Of a stretch of DNA of 64,000 bases, positions 21,407 to 30,674 are shown one piece after another; positions within the stretch are counted from its first letter, which is position 1; each line of letters opens with the position of its first letter. The stretch spans positions 33,965,751 to 34,029,750 of the forward strand of contig CM018032.1 of the NCBI GenBank assembly GCA_008638375.1, written 5' to 3'. Origin of the DNA: Nyssa sinensis. Taxonomy: Eukaryota; Streptophyta; Magnoliopsida; Cornales; Nyssaceae. The translations under genes were made by a program, and so were the position numbers. The notes under the pieces were generated by a model, which saw only the letters and a program-made list of their open reading frames with translations, was not told the origin of the DNA and made no database searches.

Positions 21407-24400
21407 CAGTACACTCGGGACTGTGCAGATCCGGTTTTCACTCACGCTCCCGAGGTGGAAGATTGCCCATCCGGCGTTGAAGAGCCCTTGAGCCCAAGGG
21501 GACGAGATAGCCGAGCCAAGCCTGTTGGCGAGCCCATCAAGATACTGGTCAGTTCAGAAGCAGAGGGGCGTTATTTGTACATCGGCCCAGACCTTACGCC
21601 CGCCGAGCAGGAAAAGATAGTCAAGTTTCTAAAGAACAACCTCTCTATCTTTGCTTGGGAAACTAGGGACATGGAGGGAATAGATCCTAATCTGATAACT
21701 CACAAACTAATGGTAGATCCAGATCACCCCCCGGTCAGACAGAAGAGAAGGCCGATCACTCCCGAACGGCATCGGGTTATAAACGAAGAAGTCCAGAGGC
21801 TGCTGGACGCCAGGATGATACGGGAAGTTTTCTATCCCGAGTGGTTAGCCAACACTGTGCTCGTCAAGAAGAAGAACGGCAAGTGGAGAGTCTGTGTTGA
21901 CTATACAGACCTCAACAAAGCATGCCCCAAGGACAGCTTTCCACTACCGAGAATAGATCAACTGGTTGACGCCACTGCAGGGCATGAGCTTATGAGTTTC
22001 ATGGACGCCTACTCTGGATACAACCAGATCCAGATGTACCCTCCGGATCAGGAAAAGACCGCCTTCATAACCGAAAGAGGACTCTACTGCTACAGAGTGA
22101 TGCCTTTCGGTTTAAAGAATGCTGGAGCCACTTACCAACGGTTGGTGAACAAGATGTTCAGCCCACTGCTTGGCAGCACCATGGAGGTATACATCGACGA
22201 CATGCTGGTAAAGAGCCTCCAAAAAGGCAGCCACCTCCAGCACTTAGCCCAGACCTTCGATATCCTCAGACAGCACAAGATGAAGCTCAACCCCTCGAAA
22301 TGTACCTTCGGAGTTACGAAGGGAAAATTCTTGGGGTACATCGTCTCTCAAAGAGGTATCGAAGCAGATCCCACTCAGATCCAAGCCCTGATTGGACTGA
22401 AGTCGCCAAAGACCAGAAAGGAGATTCAGGCACTAAACGGCAGAGTCGCCGCATTGAGCAGATTCATATCCAAGTCCACCGATCGCTGCCTACCTTTCTT
22501 TAAAGCTCTAAAGGGCAGCAAGGCTTTGCAATGGACAGAAGAATGCGAGCTTTCCTTCCAAGAACTAAAAGAGTACCTAGCCTCTCCAGAGCTCCTGTCA
22601 AAACCTGTACAAGGAGAAAAGTTGCTCCTGTACCTAGCAGTTTCTGAGAACGCGGTCAGTTCCGCACTAATCAGACAGGACAAAGGAGTACAGAGGCCTA
22701 TATTCTACGTTAGTAGGGCACTACTTGACACGGAGAAAAGATACCCAGAAGTAGAGAAGCTGGCCTATGCCTTGGTCATATCAGCCCGGAAGCTTCGACC
22801 TTACTTCCAGGCCCATCCAATTGAGATTCCAACTGCCTATCCTCTAAAATCAATACTGAGGAAACCCGAGGTATCGGGAAGATTGGTCAAGTGGTCTGTG
22901 GAACTAGGGGAGTTTGACATAGCATATGTACCCCGAAACTCCATTAAAGGGCAGGCCTTAGCTGACTTTGTAGCCGAGTTCACCCCGGCACTGCAGAACG
23001 AAGCACAAAACGTCGAAACTACAGGAACCTGGCTGCTGTATATTGATGGATCGTCAACCGATCAAGGATCAGGGGTAGGACTGGTACTACAGTCCCCTGA
23101 TGGACTTACATCGGAAAAAGCAATCAGCCTGGGATTTAGAGCTTCTAATAATGAAGCTGAATATGAGGCCCTAATCTTAGGGATGAAGCTTGCCCTGGAA
23201 TGCGAGGTTCAGAATCTCGATGTTTTCTCTGACTCCCAACTGGTAGTAAGCCAAGTTTTGGGAGAGTTTGCCATTAAGGATGACAGGATGCTTCGGTATT
23301 CCGAATTGGTGAACCATTTAAAGCATTCTTTCCAGACTTTCACTATCCAGAAGATTGAGAGAAGTCAGAACTGCAGAGCAGATGCTCTGGCTAACATGGC
23401 CTCCCGTCTCAAGTCTGAAACAGACTTCACCGTTAAAATCTCTTTTCAGCCAGGATCCAGCATTGAGGAAGCATCAGTGGCTCAGATTAATGAACAGACC
23501 CAGAGCTGGATGACCCCAATCCTTCAGTATCTAAAATCCGGGCTCCTCCCAGAGGATAAAAACAAAGCCAGGAGAATCCGAATCAGAGCGGCTCGGTACC
23601 TGATCTTGAACAACAAACTTTATAGGAGGTCATATTCTCAACCTCTGTTAAAGTGTTTGGCTCCAGACGAGTCACAATATGTTTTGGCTGAAATTCACGA
23701 GGGAATTTGCGGGAATCACAATGGGGGCAGAACTGTAGCCCACCGAGCTCTATCACAGGGCTACTACTGGCCCGGCATACTGAAACAAGCTAAAGAATAT
23801 GTTCGGAAGTGTGACAAATGTCAGAGATTCGCCTCGTACCAACACCAGCCTCAGCACGAGCTCATCCCGATTCCTAGTCCCTGGCCCTTTGCTCAATGGG
23901 GAATGGACATTGTGGGCCCGTTACCACGAGCACCTCCAAACAGGAAGTACCTCCTCGTGGCTATCGACTACTTCTCTAAATGGGCCGAAGCCGAGCCTTT
24001 AACGCATATTACAGAGAAGGAAGTCGAAAGCTTCACCTGGAAGAACATTGTCTGCAGATTTGGCATACCACGTGTAATTATCTCGGATAATGGTACACAA
24101 TTTACTGGTAAAGGCTTCAAGGCATTCTGCGAAAATCTCAACATCAGACAGCACTTTGCCTCTCCAGGCCATCCACAAGCAAATGGGCAGGCAGAGGTCA
24201 CCAACCGAACAATCCTTGATGGGTTAAAGAAAAGGTTGGAGCAAGCCAAAGGGAAATGGGCAAAAGAGCTCCCAGGAGTCCTTTGGGCCTACCGTACAAC
24301 CAGAAGAACTCCCACCTCCGAAACACCCTTCTCATTAGCCTATGGGACAGAAGCAGTAATTCCGGTTGAAATCGGTATGCCAACTCTGAGGACTGAGGCC

Positions 24401-24742
24401 TTTGAGCAAGAATCCAATGATCAGCAGCTGATGGAGAACTTGGATTTGCTCGAAGAGAGAAGGGATCAGGCTAGCATCAGGATGGAAGCCTACCAACAAA
24501 GAATGGTCAATAAATCCAGGATAGGACTCAAGACAGTCAGCTTTCAAGTTGGAGACTTCGTCTTAAGAAGAGTCTTTCAGAACACCAAGGATCCCACCAT
24601 GGGAAAGTTGTCACCAAATTGGGAAGGCCCCTACAAAGTGACGAAGGTCGTTCGACCTACCACTTACTGGCTTGAAAACACGACTGGGAAACCTGTTCCT
24701 AGGCCATGGAATGTAGAACACTTGCGGAAGTATTATCAATAA
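21401..24742 (+). CDS. pol: Pol polyprotein of E2 (RT, RNase H, aRNase H, integrase)
   Basis: Intact 1113-codon frame after the readthrough stop; first ATG at 21455 gives 1095 aa. Numbering from that ATG: reverse transcriptase at about 95-300 with FMDAYSGYNQ (near 182) and the catalytic YIDDMLVK (near 246); first RNase H/connection at 385-500 (FYVSRALLDTEKRYPEVEKL); a second, archaeal-type RNase H with YIDGSS (529), NNEAEYEA (565), FSDSQLV (592) and ADALA (642); integrase with zinc-binding H-H-C-C (HEGICGNH to CDKC, 748-789); and core acidic residues in MDIVGP (818), SDNGTQF (877) and NGQAEV (about 911). The C-terminus ends WNVEHLRKYYQ. No lesion seen, so it is potentially functional if translated by readthrough. 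Confidence 0.95.
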   Translation, partial: QLQYTRDCADPVFTHAPEVEDCPSGVEEPLSPRGRDSRAKPVGEPIKILVSSEAEGRYLYIGPDLTPAEQEKIVKFLKNNLSIFAWETRDMEGIDPNLITHKLMVDPDHPPVRQKRRPITPERHRVINEEVQRLLDARMIREVFYPEWLANTVLVKKKNGKWRVCVDYTDLNKACPKDSFPLPRIDQLVDATAGHELMSFMDAYSGYNQIQMYPPDQEKTAFITERGLYCYRVMPFGLKNAGATYQRLVNKMFSPLLGSTMEVYIDDMLVKSLQKGSHLQHLAQTFDILRQHKMKLNPSKCTFGVTKGKFLGYIVSQRGIEADPTQIQALIGLKSPKTRKEIQALNGRVAALSRFISKSTDRCLPFFKALKGSKALQWTEECELSFQELKEYLASPELLSKPVQGEKLLLYLAVSENAVSSALIRQDKGVQRPIFYVSRALLDTEKRYPEVEKLAYALVISARKLRPYFQAHPIEIPTAYPLKSILRKPEVSGRLVKWSVELGEFDIAYVPRNSIKGQALADFVAEFTPALQNEAQNVETTGTWLLYIDGSSTDQGSGVGLVLQSPDGLTSEKAISLGFRASNNEAEYEALILGMKLALECEVQNLDVFSDSQLVVSQVLGEFAIKDDRMLRYSELVNHLKHSFQTFTIQKIERSQNCRADALANMASRLKSETDFTVKISFQPGSSIEEASVAQINEQTQSWMTPILQYLKSGLLPEDKNKARRIRIRAARYLILNNKLYRRSYSQPLLKCLAPDESQYVLAEIHEGICGNHNGGRTVAHRALSQGYYWPGILKQAKEYVRKCDKCQRFASYQHQPQHELIPIPSPWPFAQWGMDIVGPLPRAPPNRKYLLVAIDYFSKWAEAEPLTHITEKEVESFTWKNIVCRFGIPRVIISDNGTQFTGKGFKAFCENLNIRQHFASPGHPQANGQAEVTNRTILDGLKKRLEQAKGKWAKELPGVLWAYRTTRRTPTSETPFSLAYGTEAVIPVEIGMPTLRTEAFEQESNDQQLMENLDLLEERRDQASIRMEAYQQRMVNKSRIGLKTVSFQVGDFVLRRVFQNTKDPTMGKLSPNWEGPYKVTKVVRPTTYWLENTTGKPVPRPWNVEHLRKYYQ

Positions 24743-24772
24743 AATTTTTTCTTTCACGTCCTTAAAACTGTT

Positions 24773-25735
24773 CATCTATGAATGTACAGGCCACCAGAGC
24801 CTGGTCCATAATGTACGAGTATTCACTCGGTCCATCTATTAATGCACAGGCCTTCAGAGCCTGGTCCATCAATTAATGCACAAGTCTCATGACTTGGTCC
24901 ATCTATTTATGCACAAGTCTCATGACTTGGTCCATCTATAATGCACAGGCCTTCAGAGCCTGGTCCATAATGTACGAGTGTTCACTCGGTCCATCTATTA
25001 ATGCACAGGCCTTCAGAGCCTGGTCCATCTATTAATGCACAGGCCTTCAGAGCCTGGTCCATCTATTAATGCACAAGTCTCATGACTTGGTCCATCTATT
25101 AATGCACAAGTCTCATGACTTGGTCCATCTATTAATGCACAGGCCTTCAGAGCCTGGTCCATCTATTAATGCACAAGTCTCATGACTTGGTCCATCTATT
25201 AATGCACAAGTCTCATGACTTGGTCCATCTATTAATGCACAGGCCTTCAGAGCCTGGTCCATCTATTAATGCACAAGTCTCATGACTTGGTCCATCTATT
25301 AATGCACAAGTCTCATGACTTGGTCCATCTATTAATGCACAGGCCTTCAGAGCCTGGTCCATCTATTAATGCACAAGTCTCATGACTTGGTCCATCTATT
25401 TATGCACAAGTCTCATGACTTGGTCCATCTATAATGCACAGGCCTTCAGAGCCTGGTCCATAATGTACGGGTGTTCACTCGGTCCATCTATTAATGCACA
25501 AGTCTCATGACTTGGTCCATCTATAATGCACAGGTCTTCAGAGCCTGGTCCATCTATTAATACACAAGTCTCATGACTTGGACCATCTATAGTGCACAGA
25601 CCTTCAGAGTCTGGTCCATGCTATACAGATCTTAAATACTTGGCTCATAAAATATGCAGGCCTGCCGAGCCTAGACTATTCTAATGCACAGGCCTTCCGA
25701 GCCTGGTCCGTCTTCAATTAGCAGATTCTGTGATC
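24773..25735 (+). repeat. Hairpin minisatellite array of E2
   Basis: About 28 units of 30-34 bp, each a linker (GGTCCATCTATTAATGCA) plus a stem-loop. Unit types: A, CAGGC/GCCTG; B, CAAGTC/GACTTG; C, CGAGT/ACTCG; and one CAGAC/GTCTG at about 25597. From about 25000 to 25430 units run A-B-B-A-B-B, a higher-order period near 100 bp. The array separates the pol stop from the antisense poly(A) site at 25899. Confidence 0.93.
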
Positions 25736-25898
25736 CAGTCTATCCAAAGGTAGGAGTTCCGAGCATCTATCAACTAAAATTTCCTAAGATCGGAACACCT
25801 CGGATCTGATACTTATATTATTTGGCTTATCTGCCGAACAAACCAATACTGTGGTTCCAACTAAAGAAAATATCAGATCTGAGAAGAAGAAATTCAGC

Positions 25899-25904
25899 TT
25901 TATT
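25899..25904 (-). terminator. Antisense poly(A) signal, small gene of E2
   Basis: Minus-strand AATAAA in the context TATCAATAAAGCTGAA, matched in E1 (1223-1228) and E3 (50824-50829). Confidence 0.6.
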
Positions 25905-25934
25905 GATAACTCAAAAAATTTACATCAGTACCAA

Positions 25935-26011
25935 GACATTACAGAAGCTATTACAGAAACTATTACAGAAGCTATTACAGAAGCTATTACAGAAGCTATT
26001 ACAGAAGCTAC
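25935..26011. repeat. 12-bp tandem repeat TTACAGAAGCTA
   Basis: Six copies in the 3' part of the small antisense unit. E3 keeps about three copies (50746-50785, TAGCTTCTGTAA on the plus strand). Confidence 0.9.
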
Positions 26012-26246
26012 GCTTGGCAACATAATGGCTCTTCTCCTAGGATGATAAAGGGGCACAAAATCCAAAACCTTCAAAACCGCCTTCATCGGCTCCATTTGAA
26101 AGGAAGGAACCCTGAACCCCAGTCTGCATCAAGTAGTGCCCAGGCCATTTCATCATCACTATCACTGGTCCCATGACCAACGGATGATAAGGGCTCTGAG
26201 CCTCAGGAGACTTTTCATTCTCCACCTTTGTAATCGGCATGACTCC

Positions 26247-26594
26247 TCAGAAGAGTAGAGCAAGGGTCTCTGCCAAGTCACATGGGGGGGAAGGTAACCC
26301 ACCTTCAATCTTCTTCTTCACACCGTCTGTTTCACCCCAGCCACTTAGAGCAAGGGTCTCTGACAGAGCGTGAGGAAGGGGAGGCAACTCACCTTCGTCT
26401 TCATCACCAACACTCCAGGCCTCGGTTGAATCAGGGAGGGGCCACCACCAATCGGAGAAATCTCGACCGGATGCCAGAGGAAACAAGAAGACTTGGGCCT
26501 CCTTCAATCCTTCCTTGGAGACTGAAAAAAGGGGGAGGTTAACTCTCGGCCACAGGCTCATTATTCCTAACTCAGGCAAGGAATCTTCCATCAT
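26247..26594 (-). CDS. Small antisense ORF of Tat element, E2 copy
   Basis: A 116-codon frame on the strand opposite gag-pol. I chose M26594 because the conserved block starts there in all three copies (MMEDSLPELGIMSLWPRVNL in E2); the frame is open further upstream to 26774. E2 and E3 agree closely through PDSTEAWSVGDEDE and diverge afterwards. No signal peptide, transmembrane segment or known domain is visible. It is acidic and tryptophan-rich in the middle. A TATA box lies about 97 bp upstream and an AATAAA about 340 bp downstream of the stop. A second conserved coding-like stretch before the poly(A) site (SDSDDEMAW, then LLDADWGSGFL; near 26090-26165) could be a further exon. Function unknown. 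Confidence 0.6.
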   Translation of the reverse strand: MMEDSLPELGIMSLWPRVNLPLFSVSKEGLKEAQVFLFPLASGRDFSDWWWPLPDSTEAWSVGDEDEGELPPLPHALSETLALSGWGETDGVKKKIEGGLPSPPCDLAETLALLF

Positions 26595-26690
26595 CTCCGG
26601 ACGAATGGGAGAAACTCCGGCAGCATATGAGGTTTCTCTCACGAACAAATCGGGGAGCAAAAGGGTTGAGCGCAACCGTATGCCCCGTTT

Positions 26691-26702
26691 CCATATATAT
26701 AG
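26691..26702 (-). promoter_or_regulatory. TATA box of small antisense gene, E2
   Basis: Minus-strand CTATATATATGG, about 97 bp before the ATG at 26594. E3 has CTATATATATAG at the same relative place (50146-50157). Confidence 0.6.
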
Positions 26703-27185
26703 ACCCTTGGAGTCCAAAAGCCACCCAACTGAACCGTCGCAACGGTGAAAAAGAGAGTGGCCTCGAAAACCCAAACGACGGTCGAATGACTAAGCGGTGC
26801 ATTAAATAAGCCTCTTCAATATACCAAGAGACAGAGTACAGAATTCTCAAGACAAAGACCGAACAGATCGGATATATCCCAATCCCAAGTACTCAGCATA
26901 CCGAGCATCATAATAACGAGCACAAGCTGCTCGGTTAACCTCACAGACTCTTAATTCAAAGCAGTCTATCTCAGAGCTCTACAGAAATCCACTCCCACTC
27001 TGTCTGGCTATATCTACTTTCTCGTCCTATTTTAATAAGGCAGATCTATATTCACTATTCAATGACAAGTATTGAAGATTAGAAAGCAACTGTTTGATCT
27101 AGCATGCAAAGGGTTCAGAGCAGCCATACTTGCAACAAAATTCACAAGAGGGAAAAATACAAGCAGAATCTGAAGAAAAGTCAAT

Positions 27186-27191
27186 CTTATT
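27186..27191 (-). terminator. Possible poly(A) signal of large antisense gene, E2
   Basis: Minus-strand AATAAG in GATCAATAAGATTGACTT. The E3 copy has a standard AATAAA at 49484-49489 in nearly the same context. Confidence 0.45.
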
Positions 27192-27257
27192 GATCAAAAG
27201 GGAAAATATATTCACTACATCAAAAAAAAAAAAAAGAGTCAAAAGCCTATAAAAGCC

Positions 27258-29173
27258 TCAGGATTTCCCAGAGGGGCCTGCATCCTCTTCCAAATTAAGG
27301 GCACGAGCCCCAGCAGTCTTATCCGGATCAGGACGAGATGAGGTAGGTTCAGGAGGAACGATTGATGACACATCAAAGTCCGGGAACTGAAGTTGGAATC
27401 TAGTTCGGAAATTCTCAAAGCCGAGTAGGATCAGGTCATCACCCATCTGATCAACTTCATCTTTTAATTCCATCTCAGCCTCAGCTTTGGCTTGACCAAC
27501 TGCCTCCTGAACCTTCTGATCAATGGAACTACGGAGACCAACCAACTCCGCCTCAAGCCTCTCAACCTTCTGAGCAAGTATGTCCCTCTCAGATTCTGCT
27601 ACCTTAAGGCTGGTGGTAGCTTCATTCAGACCCTCTTCAGCAGACTGAATTTTGGAACAGGCTGTTCCGAGCTCCAGTCTCATCTCATTCACCTCCGTCC
27701 TTAGCTTCTCGGCCTCCTCAAGGCCCATGGGGGTCACCATCAGAGCAGCTAAACTATGCATGTTCTATATAAAGCAGGACAGATAAATTAGAGTAAAACA
27801 AATGAGCAAACAAGGAAGTCAGGGAAAGGCTTCAGAAGTTACCTTCATCTGGAGAGTCATCATCTCAGTCATCAGTTTGAAGGGATCATCCCCTCTGTAC
27901 CGGTGTGGGCCCTGAGCCCATATCTGATCAAATGCCTTCTTGGCAATTTGATAATCCGGCCCAACAAATGGCTCGGAAGGTGTGGCAGGTGCTTTCCCCT
28001 TCCTAGACCTCTTGATCGGACCGGAAGGAGCAGGAGGAACGGCCGATACGGGGACGGTAGGCTCGGCTTCCTCAGCCTCGGCAGGGGAGGGCTCAGGGGA
28101 ACCAGAAATCAATCTCCTCCTCTTCACTTCTAGGGGAACATCAGGCTCAGCTTGGGAGGAAGCCTCCCCCACCACTTGGGGCTTCGGCACTTCCCACCTC
28201 GAGGCTAGCCTCTTCTTAAACTCTGCACTACGGGTGGCCATCACACGGTCCGGAGTGACGATAACAGTATGAGCCCGGTTAGAAGTTGAAAGCAAAGCCC
28301 GGTACTGATCCTGCAGAGCCTTAGTGAACTCGGGCTTCTTCCGAGCACTCTTGACTGCACAAAGGAAATGAAAGATACCACGTTTGTCAGTCCTGAGGAT
28401 ATAAGCAAAGCTAAAGCAAACCCAAGGGAATAAGTCTCACCCCTATGGCCCGTAACACAAGGAAACGACGAGGTCTCTCCGGCCTGGAAATCCTTATGCT
28501 CCCATCCTCCTCCAACGAAGAAGTACCACTTCTTCCACGTCTTGTTGGAAGTAGGAACGGAAGACAGGGGTCGGAACCCCTTCTCAAAGGACATATAGTA
28601 GAGGCCCTCTGCCTGCTTGAACTTCAGATCCATATTGCTACGGATCAAGTCCAGAGACACGTCCACTTTGTTCAGGTGCCCCAGCACCATAAATCCTAGA
28701 AGATGCCGCCAGCTATTGAGATTCAGGTCGGCGGGGCAGAGCTTGAACCAACAGAAGAATTGCCTGACTAAATCCGGCAATGGAAGCCTTAAGCCCATTT
28801 CAAACCAGGCAAGGAAAACACAAATCTCCCCGGCTTTAACATCTTGGGGACGGTCCATGGGTCCTGGAACTCTGCAAGTCACATTTGGGGGAAATTCGAA
28901 TTTCACCCTCCATTCATCTAAGAGGCTTTGAGTGACGGCACTCTCACCCTCTTCTCTATGAGAAGACCTACCAGAGGTCTCCCCGGCCCTGTCTCGGGGC
29001 TCTTCGAAAGCATCAACTATTCTAACCCCTGGACTAGGGGGAGGTTCGACAGGCCCCTCCTCAATAATTTCAAAAGCAGGGTTACCTACATCTCCTACAA
29101 CAGGCGGACCAGCCATTTCAGAATGGTCTCCCACTCCCTCATTCACAATTTGAGATTCCGAAGGAGCAGACAT
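27258..29173 (-). CDS. Large spliced antisense gene of Tat element, E2 copy
   Basis: Three exons on the minus strand: 29173-28441, 28354-27843 and 27764-27258. Introns are 86 and 78 bp, both GT...AG. Exon phases join without a break to give 583 codons. The start MSAPSES is also conserved in E3. Exon 1 has an acidic N-terminus, then EMGLRLPLPDLVRQFFCWFK, LNLNSWRHLLGF and SNKTWKKWYFFVGG. That is the pattern of plant proteins annotated as putative gypsy-type transposon protein (Transposase_28-like, from memory). Exon 2 has basic, nuclear-signal-like stretches (VKRRRLISGSPEP, KRSRKGKAP). Exon 3 is a coiled coil (EAEKLRTEVNEMRLELGTA ... AELVGLRSSIDQKVQEAV). Intact in E2. Molecular function unknown; probably an accessory nuclear protein. 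Confidence 0.8.
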
Positions 29174-29343
29174 TATTTTCAGACTCAAGAAGAAAGAAGC
29201 AAGAGAGGGGGAAAAATCAGTCGAACCTGTTTTCACTTAGGGGATCTGTATTCTTCAAGGTCGCACGAACCAACAATGGCGAATGAAATCTTCTAGCACA
29301 GTAAAAATGTCGAGGGAAAGGTCATTTCAAAAATCTCATCCCG

Positions 29344-29353
29344 TATTTATAAA
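29344..29353 (-). promoter_or_regulatory. TATA box of large antisense gene, E2
   Basis: Minus-strand TTTATAAATAC lies 171 bp upstream of the ATG at 29173. E3 has TTATAAATAC at 47311-47320 with the same 171-bp spacing. Confidence 0.65.
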
Positions 29354-29564
29354 CACGGTATCAGAAGGGACCCACCAAGCCCAAACGCCATGACGGTTCA
29401 GAACAATGATGTTCTCGAGAAAACCAACTGTCCGCCCAGTGTAATTGTGACCTTGAGAAGACTTAATCACCGACTACGCAATAAATGGCGCCCCAACAAT
29501 TGTCTTGGAAGGTGAACAAGCGAGATACATAACTCTCTTAGCCCTAGTTACTTACATCAAACTA

Positions 29565-29584
29565 GGACTTGGGGGGGGAGTAAC
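29565..29584 (+). other. Polypurine tract of E2
   Basis: AGGACTTGGGGGGGGAGTAAC immediately before the 3' LTR. Confidence 0.88.
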
Positions 29585-30140
29585 TGATATACCATAAAAG
29601 GACAAGCCAATCAACACTTGACACGTATGACCACAGTCCGATTTATGTTCAACTAGCATGATTCTCGCTCAGCCAATGACATCCAGATCATCACATAAGG
29701 TCGGAAATGACCAAACAAATATATCCAGAACTGACCACAGGGTCCAGACCATAGCTTCAGATCTCGTCACCGCCTTAGCGGATTCCGAGCAGAGAATAAG
29801 GAAGCAGTCTCTAATACGGAAACTACCATTTATGATTATCTCCATCTACGACTCAATGCCCACAAGGTATCTGCAATCTCCGATGATCATATCCCTATAT
29901 TCATGGCGTCGAATCCTAATCAACTTAGGAAAGCTTCGGCCTATATATTAAACCCTAGAGGTACGCTTTTATTTTCATGCTCATTCTTTGACTTTCAATA
30001 CAGTCTTTCAAATTCCCTTACTTACTTAAGCATCGGAGCGGCTACCGCCGGAGCCAATCCGGTGGTCCTCTGATCATCTTTCTGAGTGTTCTACAGGTCA
30101 CGGAGCCCTCACGTGTTGCGAGTCAAAAAGTGCAGCATCA
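29585..30140 (+). mobile_element. 3' LTR of E2
   Basis: 556 bp, colinear with the 5' LTR. Seven substitutions were counted by reading both copies. Followed by TSD TATAT. Confidence 0.95.
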
Positions 30141-30153
30141 TATATATATATAT

Positions 30154-30239
30154 AATATGTAAATATCATGTGACAAACATAAAATATATGTATAATATAT
30201 AATATATAATATATATATGTGCATAAATGCAAAAAAGAG

Positions 30240-30245
<6 letters not shown>
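30154..30245. repeat. Inverted segment flanked by TA runs in the E4 LTR
   Basis: This segment (AAATATCATGTGACAAACAT, reading to GTGCATAAATGC) is the reverse complement of 35552-35637 in the other E4 LTR, while sequences on both sides are in the same orientation. TA dinucleotide runs border it in both copies. Confidence 0.8.
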
Positions 30246-30272
<27 letters not shown>

Positions 30273-30674
30273 CCATGGCCGTATTCATATATACGTAAAT
30301 ATATTTTTTGGTATACCATTATTACTATTTATGTCATAAAATATCAACATATATGATACCGGTAAATTTGGCATGAAGCCAGGACTCAATAATAGTATTA
30401 TGTATTTTATCGACTTGAGTTCCTGTTCGTGTCTTATATTGTATTCATATTATTTTTTATAATTAATTATTTGTATTGGCCCCGTATCGTCCATTTTGGC
30501 ATCAATTGACCGGGTTGTCATTCTCTTGAGCACATATCATTTTTATCTCTAAGGGTACTAATTCCATTATGGCTTACCGTATTCTGAGCTATTTCAGATC
30601 ATTAACGTCACATAACCTATTTTCTATTAGATCGGGATGCAGTCTCGGTTATGTCAAATTTTTGGGGTATTAAA

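Larger units (their letters stand above)
18408..30140 (+). mobile_element. Ty3/gypsy Tat-lineage element E2, nearly intact
   Basis: Complete 11.7-kb element. It has 556-bp LTRs (18408-18963 and 29585-30140) with 7 substitutions and no gaps between them. It also has a PBS, gag-protease, pol, a hairpin array, two antisense genes and a polypurine tract. TSD is TATAT (18403-18407 and 30141-30145), inside a TA microsatellite. Tat lineage is supported by the second, archaeal-type RNase H in pol, the gag zinc finger CNFHKDHGHTTNTC and the pol C-terminus WNVEHLRKYYQ. The extra antisense genes also fit, since extra ORFs are known in this lineage. The low LTR divergence makes it one of the youngest insertions here. 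Confidence 0.95.
15029..30674 (-). mobile_element. Left (3') LTR of E4, interrupted by E2
   Basis: LTR sequence covers 15029-18407 and 30146-30674, about 3.9 kb after removing E2 and one TSD. It aligns with the right LTR over 15029-15983, 18148-18407 and 30246-30674. The interval 15984-18147 has no counterpart in the right LTR. The first 200 bp resemble the reverse complement of the solo LTR end at 42200-42384, which places E4 near family A. The terminal CA has become AA (GTATTAAA at 30674). Confidence 0.8.

Noticed and set aside
24773..25735. CRISPR-like array of repeats and spacers
   Set aside because: Repeat and spacer both belong to one degenerate unit, spacers are not unique, and the context is a plant retrotransposon.
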